From WTFV01 sp965200895 (GTDB lineage Bacteria; Acidobacteriota; Vicinamibacteria; Vicinamibacterales; UBA8438): 64,000 nt of DNA. Below, piece by piece: positions 18,860 through 27,571 of this stretch; within the stretch, counting starts at the first letter, position 1, and every line of letters starts with the position of its first letter. The stretch lies in assembly GCA_965200895.1 (NCBI GenBank), contig CBDAVM010000002.1, positions 558,001 to 622,000 of the forward strand, written 5' to 3'. A program made the translations under genes and the position numbers. A model generated the notes under the pieces. The model was not told where the DNA came from. It searched no databases and saw only the letters and a program-made list of their open reading frames with translations.

Positions 18860-20664
18860 TGAGGGACTGGATCGACGTCACCGGCTGGACGCTGCTGCAT
18901 TTCGTGTGGCAGGGAGCGCTTCTCGGCCTCGCCGTCGCCGGCGTCCTGTGGCTCTGCCGGCGCCGCTCGGCCAACACGCGTTACCTCGTGGCGTCCGGCG
19001 GCCTCATGACGCTGCTCGCCGCTCCCATGGTGACGGCGACCGTCCTCTGGCAGGCAGCGCGCGCGGCCGAACCGCTCGTACACCCGAACCGGGCGGCGAC
19101 CCGCGCGCTGGCGAACGGTTCGCCGGTCGCCCACGCGCTCGTCGGCCGCCATTCGATGGACACAGTCCACGCACGTCTCGCCGCAACGCTGCCGGCCATC
19201 GTCGCCGTCTGGCTGGCCGGGGTCTCCCTGCTGCTCGTGCGGATGGGCGGCGGACTCTGGCGGGTGCACCGACTGTACGAAGCCGGCCTGGCCACCCCGG
19301 CGTCGCGCTGGCAGGAGGTTGCAGCGCGGCTGGCATCACGCCTGGGCCTGTCGGGAGCCGTGCGCACCGTCGAGTCGCGGCTGGTCGGCGCACCGACCGT
19401 CGTCGGCTGGATGCGGCCGATCGTCCTGCTGCCGGTCGCGGCCCTCGCGAATCTCACGCCTGCGCAGGTCGAGGCGATCCTGGCGCACGAGCTGGCCCAC
19501 ATCCGCCGGCACGACTACCTCGTCAACCTGCTGCAGTCGCTGGGGGAGACCGTCCTCTTCTTTCACCCGGCGGTCTGGTGGGTGTCGGGCCGGATTCGGG
19601 TCGAACGGGAGCACTGCTGCGACGATGTGGCTCTCGGGGTGAGCGGCGACCGCATCGGCTACGCCGCGGCCCTGGCGGCCCTGGAGGAATGGCGCGGGCG
19701 TGAGGCGATGCCGGCGCTCGGTGCGACCGACGGCCCGCTCGGTGGGCGGGTGCGGCGGATTCTGGATCGGCCGCCCGTGACCCGGCCGCGCCTTGGCGGT
19801 CGGGTCACGTCCTGGGCCCTGGCTCTGGCTCTCTGCATCCTGGTCGGCGCCGCGGTGTGGCCGCGCCACGGAGCGAGCGACGCGGCGCAGGCCGCCGGCC
19901 CGCTCGGTCCGCAGAGCATGCAGGTCGCTCGCCCGGCGGCGAACGTCGAATGGCAGACCTCCGAGACGGCGCATTTCGAGATTCGTTACGGCGACGTGCT
20001 GGCGGACGACATCGCCCGCGTCGAGGCGGCGGCCGAGCGCGCGTACCGTCGGGTGAGCGCACGCCTGGCGGACGACCTGTCGTTCAGAACGCCTCTGATC
20101 CTCTTCGCCACGCGGGAGGAGTTCGAACGGCAGGACATCGCTCCCGGAGCGGATCTGACGGGCATCGCCTCGTTCTCGGAGCCGGTCGGCAACCGGATCG
20201 TGGTGCTCGTCGAGGAGTGGGGCGACGACCTCGTCGCGCGCATCGCCCACGAGCTGACGCATGTCTTCGCCTTCGCGGCCGTCCCCCGTTCCGACGCCGG
20301 CGCGAGCGTGCCGGTCTGGGTCGACGAGGGCCTCGCCGACTACGGGGCGGGAACCTGGTCGGAAGTCGACGAGGGCATCCTGCGCGGCCTCGTGCAGTCC
20401 GGCGACCTCCCGGTGCTGTCCACCGCTGAGGGTCGCGCCGGATTCGAGAATCCACGCGTGGTGTACGCGCTCGGACACGCGGCGTTCGACTTCGTGGAAG
20501 CCGAGTGGGGGCGGGCCGCGGTCAGCGCCTTCCTGCGGGCGTTCGGCACCGCTGCAAGCCCCTACCAGGAGGTACTCGGCATAACGTCGGCGGCGTTCGA
20601 TACCGCTTTCGCCGGTTATCTTCGGGCGCGGTTCGCACCGGGTGCAGGAACGCCGAGCCGGTAG
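18859..20664 (+). CDS. BlaR1-like M56 membrane peptidase fused to a second zinc-peptidase-like domain
   Basis: The 601-residue protein has N-terminal membrane helices (from WTLLHFVWQGALLGLAVAGVLW) and an M56 peptidase core with HELAH (about 210-214), the FFHPAVWW helix and EREHCCDDVAL. A further membrane segment follows (WALALALCILVGAAVW). Instead of a penicillin-binding sensor, the extracytoplasmic C-terminus (about 365-601) looks like a gluzincin of the peptidase MA type: it has an HFEIRYGD start, HELTH (about 464-468) and the third-ligand motif WVDEGLADY. So one chain carries two metalloprotease signatures on opposite sides of the membrane. The ATG overlaps the blaI stop. What the outer domain senses or cleaves is unknown. 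Confidence 0.9.
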   Translation: MRDWIDVTGWTLLHFVWQGALLGLAVAGVLWLCRRRSANTRYLVASGGLMTLLAAPMVTATVLWQAARAAEPLVHPNRAATRALANGSPVAHALVGRHSMDTVHARLAATLPAIVAVWLAGVSLLLVRMGGGLWRVHRLYEAGLATPASRWQEVAARLASRLGLSGAVRTVESRLVGAPTVVGWMRPIVLLPVAALANLTPAQVEAILAHELAHIRRHDYLVNLLQSLGETVLFFHPAVWWVSGRIRVEREHCCDDVALGVSGDRIGYAAALAALEEWRGREAMPALGATDGPLGGRVRRILDRPPVTRPRLGGRVTSWALALALCILVGAAVWPRHGASDAAQAAGPLGPQSMQVARPAANVEWQTSETAHFEIRYGDVLADDIARVEAAAERAYRRVSARLADDLSFRTPLILFATREEFERQDIAPGADLTGIASFSEPVGNRIVVLVEEWGDDLVARIAHELTHVFAFAAVPRSDAGASVPVWVDEGLADYGAGTWSEVDEGILRGLVQSGDLPVLSTAEGRAGFENPRVVYALGHAAFDFVEAEWGRAAVSAFLRAFGTAASPYQEVLGITSAAFDTAFAGYLRARFAPGAGTPSR

Positions 20665-20677
20665 CCCGACAATCGTC

Positions 20678-23359
20678 TCACGGTTCCACGGGCGAGGGCG
20701 TGAGACGCACCGCGTAGTCGCGCCAGCACGCCGCCGCGTCGTGTGTCGCGTCATCGGTCCGGACATCGAACGGCAGCCAGGCCGGTTCCTCGTCGGGTCC
20801 TGCCAGGGCCCGGTTGCCGGTCGTCGACGGCGAGGACGCCGGCGGGTCCAGCGTACGGGCCACGGTGTCCCGCACGTCCTCCAGGTGCAAGCGCGTCGCG
20901 CGGTTCGCAACGCGTGCGATCGCCGCGTCGATGGTGCGGTCGAGCGCCCGCAGCTCGCCGCGCAGGAAGGGCCGGGCGTCGCCGCCGGCTGCCTGCCGCC
21001 CGTTCAGCCGATCGTCGACCAGCTCCAGATAGAGCCGCTGGACGTTGCGCCGCCAGGCGTCGACACGCACCTCCGGCGCGTCGAGCTCGGACCACAATCC
21101 GGCCCGAAGGTCGGCGAGGAAATCGGTGGCGGAGTAGGCCGCGTCGCCGTCGATCGCCTCCTGCTCGACCAGCCTTCGAATGCGGCCGGCAGTCAGAAGC
21201 GAGCGCAGCACGCGGGCCTGGCCGGCGCGGATCCGTTCGAGGGCGCCGGCCGGTTCGATGCGCCGCAGTATCTCGGGGTCGACCAGGAACATCGGCGTCG
21301 TGAAGGCGTGCTCGTTCAGGAACGCGAGCGCTTCGGCCTGCGTCTCGCGCGGGATCGTCGAGAAGCGGACGCCCTCCTGCCCGACGTGCTTCTGCTGCGA
21401 GCGGACGCCCCCGACGACCGCCGCCACATGGTTCATCTCCAGCGCCCACTGCCCGACGAGACGCCCGTACAGCTCGTCGAGGTCGTCGTACGGCTCGCCG
21501 GCCGCCGCCGCGGTCGCGGTGGCGTCGAGCAGCATGGCGGCGACCCGCTCCAGGTTCCTCAGTCCCAGCGCCGTCGATGCCACGGCGTCGGCGTCGCCGA
21601 CCGCCTCGGTCAACTGGCCGGGATCGGCGTTCTGCGCGCCGGGGGTGGAGAAGCGGTACCACGGCGTGTCGTCCTGTTCGCGCGCCCACGCATCCAGCGT
21701 CGACCGCTCGTCGTCCGGACCTGCGGCGTCCGGGATCGGCGCGTAGCCCCACTTCGTGGCCCATACGTCGTACGGGCCGATCTTCGGAATCAGGTCCTCG
21801 ACCGCGATGCCGTCCTCGGGCTGGGCCACGTAGTTGAACCGGGCGTAGTCCATCAGGGTGGGGGTGTGGCCCATCGTCCGCACCCAGTCGGGGTCGCGCA
21901 CCTTCTCGGGCGGGTAGAGCGAGCTGGCCTTCATGTTGTGCTGGAAACCGAGGGTGTGGCCCACCTCGTGCGCCGCCACGTAGGCGAGCAGCTCGCCCAT
22001 CAGTTCGTCGGGCAGCGGCAGCGTCCGCGCCCGCGGGTCGAGCGGCCCGACCTGCACGAAGTACCAGTCGCGCACCAGGTTCATGACGTTGTGGTGGAAC
22101 TGGATGTCGGCCTCCAGAATCTCTCCGGTGCGCGGGTCGTGGACGTGCGGTCCGGAGGCGTTCTCGACCGTGGACGGCAGCCAGCGGATGACCGAGTGGC
22201 GGGCGTCCTCGGGACTCCAGTCCGGGTCCTCGTCCGGGGTGGGCGCCTCGCGCGCGACGATGGCGTTGCTGAAGCCGGCCGCCTCGAACGCCGGCCGCCA
22301 CGCCTCGACGCCCTGCGCGATGTAGGGGACCCACTTCGTGGGGGTGGCGGGATCGATCCAGAAGGTGATCGGCCGCACCGGATCGGAGACCGCGACGGCC
22401 GGATCCTGCTTCTCCAGCCGCCAGCGCGTGATGTAGCGGCGGCGCGGCGCGCGGTGCTCGTCGCGGCCGTAGTCGATCTGCCGGACCGTGAAGTAGCCGA
22501 CCCGTTCGTCGAAGAGGCGCGGCTGCATCGGATCCTCCGGCAGCTTCACCATGCTGTGGTGCAGCAGCACGGTGGCGCTGCCCGGCCGCATGCCGCGCTG
22601 CCGGAACGGGGTCCGCGGGCGGTTCCGTCCCGCCGCCCCCGACGGCGGCGGGACGGTGTAGGTGTGCGTGGCCTGCACCTCGATGTTCGTCGGAAACGCC
22701 CTGACGCTCTCGACGAACGAGCGGTCCCGGGCGAACCCGCGCGCCTGCAGCCGCGTCCGGGCGCTGAACTCCGGCACTTCGGTGGCGAAGAGCGGCGTCA
22801 CTTCGATGACCGGTGCGCCGGCGTCGGAAAGCGCCTCGATGTCGAACGCCCTGATGATGGTGTCGTTGTTCGCGGCCTCGACGGCGCGCGCGATGGGCCG
22901 CTCCGCATCCGCCACGATGGCGTGGGAGATGCTCTTCAGCAGCACCCGGTTCCTGCGCCGCTCCCACTTGACGACCCGGTTGCCGAGCGCCTGCCCGCCG
23001 TAGCCGACGCCCTCGGTTGTCCGGGCGATCCGGCTGACCCAGAGGAACTCCCGGCCGAGCTCGGCCACCGGGATCTCGTAGAACACCTTGTCGTCGAGCC
23101 GGTGCACGGTGAACACGCCGTCGTCGCTCTCCGTCTCGTCGGTGACCACCTCGTCGTACGCCTTGATCCCGTCGCCACCGCGGCCGCGGCCCGGGCGGCG
23201 TCCGCGGTCACCGTCGTCCGTTCCGTCGGTATCGGCGGTCTGTTCGGGCTGTGGATCCTGCGGCTGCGGAGCCTGTGCGGCCGCGTTTCCGGGAGCGGCC
23301 CGGCAGAGCAGGAGGAGCAGGGCGAGTGCGACCGGCAGCGGAAGTCGAACGAATGTCAT
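20678..23359 (-). CDS. Exported zinc-dependent metalloprotease (metzincin, DUF5117/DUF5118 type)
   Basis: The 893-residue protein has a signal peptide (PLPVALALLLLLCRAAPG) and a low-complexity linker rich in Gln, Asp and Arg. A large domain with VFTVHRLDDKVFYEIP and LGREFLWVSRIA-type strands, as in DUF5117/DUF5118 proteins, follows. The catalytic part has HEVGHTLGFQH, the metzincin HExxHxxGxxH motif, and a Met-turn candidate LMDYARF. The family is usually annotated as a zinc-dependent peptidase, with little biochemistry. GGGAGG lies before ATG 23359; the open frame upstream is antisense to a toxin remnant and is not part of the gene. It converges on the M56 gene with a 13-bp gap. Confidence 0.9.
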   Translation of the reverse strand: MTFVRLPLPVALALLLLLCRAAPGNAAAQAPQPQDPQPEQTADTDGTDDGDRGRRPGRGRGGDGIKAYDEVVTDETESDDGVFTVHRLDDKVFYEIPVAELGREFLWVSRIARTTEGVGYGGQALGNRVVKWERRRNRVLLKSISHAIVADAERPIARAVEAANNDTIIRAFDIEALSDAGAPVIEVTPLFATEVPEFSARTRLQARGFARDRSFVESVRAFPTNIEVQATHTYTVPPPSGAAGRNRPRTPFRQRGMRPGSATVLLHHSMVKLPEDPMQPRLFDERVGYFTVRQIDYGRDEHRAPRRRYITRWRLEKQDPAVAVSDPVRPITFWIDPATPTKWVPYIAQGVEAWRPAFEAAGFSNAIVAREAPTPDEDPDWSPEDARHSVIRWLPSTVENASGPHVHDPRTGEILEADIQFHHNVMNLVRDWYFVQVGPLDPRARTLPLPDELMGELLAYVAAHEVGHTLGFQHNMKASSLYPPEKVRDPDWVRTMGHTPTLMDYARFNYVAQPEDGIAVEDLIPKIGPYDVWATKWGYAPIPDAAGPDDERSTLDAWAREQDDTPWYRFSTPGAQNADPGQLTEAVGDADAVASTALGLRNLERVAAMLLDATATAAAAGEPYDDLDELYGRLVGQWALEMNHVAAVVGGVRSQQKHVGQEGVRFSTIPRETQAEALAFLNEHAFTTPMFLVDPEILRRIEPAGALERIRAGQARVLRSLLTAGRIRRLVEQEAIDGDAAYSATDFLADLRAGLWSELDAPEVRVDAWRRNVQRLYLELVDDRLNGRQAAGGDARPFLRGELRALDRTIDAAIARVANRATRLHLEDVRDTVARTLDPPASSPSTTGNRALAGPDEEPAWLPFDVRTDDATHDAAACWRDYAVRLTPSPVEP

Positions 23360-23419
23360 GTGAAGGACCTCCCAACAGGTGGACGACGCACGCGGACGTG
23401 TCGGGCGCCATCGGTGCGC

Positions 23420-23522
23420 CCGCTGATCGCGACGTTCTGCATCGAGCGCGGCTGTCGCCTGCTCCATACCGACCGGGACTTCGAGCCGTTCGCGCAGCAC
23501 CTGGGCCTGCAGACGGTCCGAA
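23420..23522 (+). pseudogene. C-terminal remnant of a PIN-domain (VapC-like) toxin
   Basis: The + strand reads PLIATFCIERGCRLLHTDRD followed by FEPFAQHLGLQTV, which matches the last third of VapC PIN domains: the ALC-like helix, the conserved TDRDF acidic site and HLGL. No start codon or N-terminal half with the first conserved Asp is present. Both ends are lost among the neighbouring minus-strand genes. It is a decayed fragment. Confidence 0.6.
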
Positions 23523-25004
23523 CTACCGCGGACTGGCCGCTGCCCCGACCAGCGCTGCGAACGCGGCTTCCAGCGCCGTCTCCGCATCCTGCAGCGCGCG
23601 CCGCGCCTCATCGAGCCAGCGGCGGCTCGCGTCCAGGCGGTCGCCTCCCTCCCGCACCATCCGCTGCGTCTCGGCCGGCTGGGGGCCGCCGAGGCCGCGA
23701 CGTCCGGCCACCATCCGTTCGGGATCGAGCGCCTCGCGGATGCGGTCGACGCTGACCGGCAACGGTTCGCCGTAGGTCTCCTCGTAGACGTGCAGCAGCT
23801 CCTCGGCGGTCAGCTCCTTCGGCCGCTTCCCGTGCGCCCGGCCGTACTCGGTCAACTCCGAGGCGTAGTGGTGGCCGACCCGGAACGGCACGGCCGCATG
23901 GCGGAGCAGGGTGTCGGCCACCTCGGTCATGGTCGCGTAGTCGGCGTCCACTTCGGCCAGCGACCGCTCCGGGTTCACCTCGAGGCCATTGACGACGTCG
24001 GCATAGAGGGCATACATCCGGCGCGCCTTCACCGTCGTTTCGAGGACCTGTTCGGCGCCGCGGTAGTCGATCATTCCGGTGGACGTGTTGTGGGCCGTGA
24101 GGAACACGGTCTGGGCGTCGCCGAGGACGGTGCTGGCGATCTGGCGCAGCCGCTCCAGCGCGATCGGATTCCGCTTCTGCGGCATGATGCTGCTGATCCC
24201 GGTCAGCGAGCGATCCAGCAGGAGCCACGGCGCCGGATCGTGGTACTGCACGTGGACGTCCTCGCTGAACTGCCCGACGGCGACGGCCGAGATGGCCAGC
24301 GCGGAGGCCAGCTCGGTCTTCGACGACACGTGGTTGGCGTCGTAGGCGTTCTCCACGACGCCGTCGAAGCCGAGCAGGGCGGCGAGCCGCTCGCGGTCGA
24401 CGGGGAAGCCGGAGGTGGCGAGGGCCGCCGCGCCGAGGGGGCTCCGATTGACCCGCGCGTAGGCCTCCTCGAGGCGCTCGGCGTCGCGGTCGAGCGCCGC
24501 GGCGAACGCCAGCAGGTGATGCGCCAGGGTGGTCGGCTGCGCCTGCACGCCGTGGGTATAGCCGGGGATCACCGTCGCGGTGTGCCGTTCGGCCAGCCCC
24601 AGAAGCGCGTCGCGGGGTGCGAGGAGGGACTCGTAGGTCTCGATCAACGCCTCCCGCAGCGCGAGCCGCCGGGACGTCGAGCCGATGTCCTGTCGGCTGC
24701 GGCCGGTGTGCAGCCGCGAGGCATCGCGGCCGGCCGTCTCGACCAGCCGCTCCTCGAAGACCAGGTAGTCGGAGGACCGGCGCGCGCCCGGCGCGTCCTG
24801 CTCCACGATGACCTGCGCGATCCCGGCGGCGATCGCCGCCCCGAGCGTCTCGGGAACCAGCCCGGCTTCGGTCAGCATGACGAGCGACGCCTTGTTGATC
24901 TGCCCCAGGTGGTGGAAGTCATCGCGTTCGTCCTGCGCCGAAACGGTGGCCGAACCGAGTGCGGAGGCGATGACGAACGCGACGAGGCGGCAGATTCGTG
25001 ACAT
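23523..25004 (-). CDS. Argininosuccinate-lyase homologue with a signal peptide
   Basis: The 493-residue product belongs to the fumarase/aspartase superfamily and is closest to argininosuccinate lyase: LHTGRSRQDIGSTSRRLALR, GYTHGVQAQPTTLAHHLLAF, TSGFPVDRERLAALLGFDG, the signature SSIMPQKRNPIALERLR, and NTSTGMIDYRG. Unusually it starts with MSRICRLVAFVIASALGSATVSAQ, a convincing Sec signal peptide with a cleavage site near residue 24, so the enzyme may act in the periplasm. GGGAGG before ATG 25004 supports this start. No other arginine genes are nearby. It could be an elimination enzyme acting on a different amino-acid adduct; the substrate is unknown. Confidence 0.88.
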   Translation of the reverse strand: MSRICRLVAFVIASALGSATVSAQDERDDFHHLGQINKASLVMLTEAGLVPETLGAAIAAGIAQVIVEQDAPGARRSSDYLVFEERLVETAGRDASRLHTGRSRQDIGSTSRRLALREALIETYESLLAPRDALLGLAERHTATVIPGYTHGVQAQPTTLAHHLLAFAAALDRDAERLEEAYARVNRSPLGAAALATSGFPVDRERLAALLGFDGVVENAYDANHVSSKTELASALAISAVAVGQFSEDVHVQYHDPAPWLLLDRSLTGISSIMPQKRNPIALERLRQIASTVLGDAQTVFLTAHNTSTGMIDYRGAEQVLETTVKARRMYALYADVVNGLEVNPERSLAEVDADYATMTEVADTLLRHAAVPFRVGHHYASELTEYGRAHGKRPKELTAEELLHVYEETYGEPLPVSVDRIREALDPERMVAGRRGLGGPQPAETQRMVREGGDRLDASRRWLDEARRALQDAETALEAAFAALVGAAASPR

Positions 25005-25145
25005 GGCGTCCTCCCGGAATACAGTCGTGTGGGTCTCGACGCGATTGTAAGCGCGGTTCCGGTCGGCGGCGCTGCGCACGGGCCCCACGCGCCAGGCGCA
25101 GCCGCTCGACGGCCGGTCGCGACCCGCGGACGGGTCCGGATCGGA

Positions 25146-26177
25146 TCAGATGATGTGGCCGGTCCAACGGCCGGCGATGATGATCCCGGCCCACAGCAGC
25201 AGCGACGCGCCGCCGGCCACCCGCGCGGCCAGGGGCAGCTCCTGCGCCGTGTCCCAGGCGGCGATGCCGCGCCACGTCCAGAAATGGAAGATGGCCATGT
25301 TGATGCACGCCACCGGCAGCAACAGGAACTTGACCTGGAAGGCCGGGTTCTCGACGTAGGCCGGCGCGCGCGTGACGAACATGCCGAAGCCGGTGATCGC
25401 CGCCACGACGAACGCCGCCCATGTCCAGGGAAGCAGCTTGCCCGTCACCTGACTCACCGGATACCGCAGGGCCGCGAGACCCAGCAGCCGCAGGTCCACC
25501 GTCAGGATCGAGCCGACCACCAGGCCGATGGCGATCACGTGGATCGATTCCAGCAGCGGGAACCACCATGTGAAACCGATGTGCTGCGAGATGGGGTGGT
25601 CCTGCATCCACTGCCAGATCGACGGGTAGGCGGCCAGCAGTTCCCACTCGAAGGGCACCTCGAAGGGGTCGGTGATGTACTCGGAGTAGGCGATCCAGCG
25701 CCCGCCGAGCATGACGCCGATCCACAGCAGGAGCGACACGACGGCGATGATCCGCGCCGCCAGCAGCCGCCTGGTCGACTGCTCCCAGAAGCCGTGCTGT
25801 TTCCGGTTCATCCAGTAGACGACGAACGCCAGCGCGACAGCCAGCAGCAGCAGCGAGAACTTGAAGGTGGCGACCGGGTTGTAGAAGTAGCGCAGCGGCC
25901 GCGCCAGGACGAAGAGCAGCCCGGTGACGGCGTTGACGGCCAGGGCGTACCAGGTCCAGGGCAGCAGTCGTCGGATCATCTCGCTGACGTTCTGGTTCGG
26001 CAGCGCGAGGCCCAGAAACCGCAGGTCCACCATCATCACGGACCCGACGACGGTCGCGATCCCCATGATGTGGAACGACTGCGCGATCGGCGGCAGGCCC
26101 GGCACGTTGCCGAGCAGGTACACCATCCACTCGCGGGTCGGACTCTCCGCCAGCGTCTGGGCCAGGAAGTCGCGCAT
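25146..26177 (-). CDS. Membrane protein with two DUF6644-like halves
   Basis: The 343-residue protein consists of two homologous membrane halves. Each begins with a His-containing helix: SFHIMGIATVVGSVMMVDLRFLGLA in the first and SIHVIAIGLVVGSILTVDLR in the second. Each continues through LLPWTW, a FxVxxxTGxxxxxxRxxxYxxNPxFxxKF segment and a Trp/His-rich last pair of helices. Paired histidines in the helices suggest possible heme-b binding, which is inference. Start is the ATG of MRDFLAQTLAES. It follows the argininosuccinate-lyase homologue on the same strand at 141 bp. A copy of a dispersed 77-bp repeat lies upstream. Confidence 0.8.
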   Translation of the reverse strand: MRDFLAQTLAESPTREWMVYLLGNVPGLPPIAQSFHIMGIATVVGSVMMVDLRFLGLALPNQNVSEMIRRLLPWTWYALAVNAVTGLLFVLARPLRYFYNPVATFKFSLLLLAVALAFVVYWMNRKQHGFWEQSTRRLLAARIIAVVSLLLWIGVMLGGRWIAYSEYITDPFEVPFEWELLAAYPSIWQWMQDHPISQHIGFTWWFPLLESIHVIAIGLVVGSILTVDLRLLGLAALRYPVSQVTGKLLPWTWAAFVVAAITGFGMFVTRAPAYVENPAFQVKFLLLPVACINMAIFHFWTWRGIAAWDTAQELPLAARVAGGASLLLWAGIIIAGRWTGHII

Positions 26178-26229
26178 GGTCTGTCCTTCCTCGATGCCGG
26201 GAATCGACCGTCGGCTGCGCCATCCTATA

Positions 26230-26306
26230 CTAGGAGCTGGCGCCGCAGAACGCAGCGAAGCGAAGTGCTGAGGCGCAAGGTCATGGAGCGGGGGGCATGG
26301 GCCGAA
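26230..26306. repeat. Dispersed 77-bp repeat, copy 1
   Basis: This intergenic element is 73/77 identical to the sequence at 43588-43664. It begins CTAGGAGCT and contains GCAGAACGCAGCGAAGCGAA and a GGAGCGGGGGG run. The hairpin arms seen in copy 2 are degraded here. It lies between the divergently oriented DUF6644-like gene and propeller lipoprotein. Confidence 0.85.
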
Positions 26307-26384
26307 ACGCCGAAGAACTTCTTGCGGCGCGGACTCCCAGCCAGAACCTGACGTGGCGAGGAACGGTTCAGTCTGGAGTATCCG

Positions 26385-27356
26385 ATGCGCAACCAGTTGT
26401 TTCTGATCGCGGCGGCCTGCACCCTGATCGCCGGATGCGGCAGCGAGCCCCCGCCGGAGTCGGCGGTCGCCATACCCGAGGTCGAGCCCCCGCCGGCGCC
26501 GGCCGCGGCCGAGACCCTGCCGGACGTGATCGTCGCCAGCCGCGGCGGGTTCATCCCGGAGGGCGTCGAATACGACATGCTGAATGGCCGCCTCCTGACC
26601 GGCTCGCTCACCGAGGGGTCGGTGTTCCGGATCCACGCCGACGGCCGGGTGGAGGCGCTGGTGGAGGACGCCGAGCTGGTCTCGTCGGTCGGCATCGAGG
26701 CGGACGAGGCGCGGGATCGGCTGCTGGTGGCCAACGCCGACCGCTCTGTCTTCCAGAACGGGGGCGTGGGCCAGGCGAAGCTCGGCATCTACAACCTCAC
26801 CAGCGGCGAGCGGATCGCGATGGTCGACCTGGCGGCGACGGTCGACGCCGGCGACGACGCCATGCATTTCGCCAACGATGTCGCGGTGACCGACAACGGC
26901 GCGGCATACGTCACCGACACGCGGATGAACGTCATCTACCGTGTCGACGCCGACCAGGCCGCCAGCGTGTTCCACCGCTTCGAGGATGGCGGGGCCGGCC
27001 CCAACGGCATCGTCCACCATCCCGGCGGGTACCTTCTCGTGGCGCGCGGGGCGGCGCTCTGGAAGGTGCCGCTCGACGATCCGGCCGCCGCGGCGGCGGT
27101 GACGCTGCCCGAGGAGGTGCCTGGACAGGACGGCATGGTGTGGACGGCCGGCCGTCTCGCCATCGTCAGCAACTCGGCCAACCGCGTGGTCGCGCTGACG
27201 AGCGACGACGACTGGGCGACGGCCGAGATCGCCGGGATCGCGAGCTACGAGGAACAGGCGACGACGGCCGCGGTCGTGGGCGACGACGTCTTCGTCGTCC
27301 ACCCGCACTTCGCGGACGACGAGCCGCCGAGCTTCGAACGCGTCGTATTCGAGTAG
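26385..27356 (+). CDS. Beta-propeller lipoprotein (SMP-30/NHL-like)
   Basis: The 323-residue protein has a lipoprotein signal peptide with lipobox LIAGC (Cys 18) and a Pro/Glu-rich linker. Six-bladed-propeller-like repeats follow: GGFIPEGVEYDMLNGRLLTG, HFANDVAVTDNGAAYVTDTR, GPNGIVHHPGGYLLVA and GQDGMVWTAGRLAIVSNSAN. The pattern NDVAVxxNGxxYVTD is typical of SMP-30/gluconolactonase propellers, though catalytic metal ligands cannot be confirmed. It is anchored to a membrane outside the cytoplasm. An MBL-fold gene follows 215 bp later, and an SMP-30 protein near MBL copy 3 gives a similar pairing. Confidence 0.85.
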   Translation: MRNQLFLIAAACTLIAGCGSEPPPESAVAIPEVEPPPAPAAAETLPDVIVASRGGFIPEGVEYDMLNGRLLTGSLTEGSVFRIHADGRVEALVEDAELVSSVGIEADEARDRLLVANADRSVFQNGGVGQAKLGIYNLTSGERIAMVDLAATVDAGDDAMHFANDVAVTDNGAAYVTDTRMNVIYRVDADQAASVFHRFEDGGAGPNGIVHHPGGYLLVARGAALWKVPLDDPAAAAAVTLPEEVPGQDGMVWTAGRLAIVSNSANRVVALTSDDDWATAEIAGIASYEEQATTAAVVGDDVFVVHPHFADDEPPSFERVVFE

Positions 27357-27571
27357 GGCGCCACGGGATTCGCCGGGAGCCGTCGGCGGCGCCCCCTCGA
27401 CCTGGACGACTGACGGCCCCTGACCAATGGTGCGGCAGGGTCACGGGTGTGCGGCCGGGCTCGCCTGTCAAAGCGCCGTACAATCGTGCCGGGTGCGGTG
27501 GGGCCGTCGCCGGAGACCGGGGGGTCCGCGCCGCGGGCTGGCACATTCGCGTCGGAACGTGGAGGCAGAAG

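Noticed and set aside
20642..23755. A 1037-codon + strand frame over the metzincin gene
   Set aside because: Only the short PIN fragment near its end (23420-23522) has meaning; the rest is an Arg/Gly-rich shadow.
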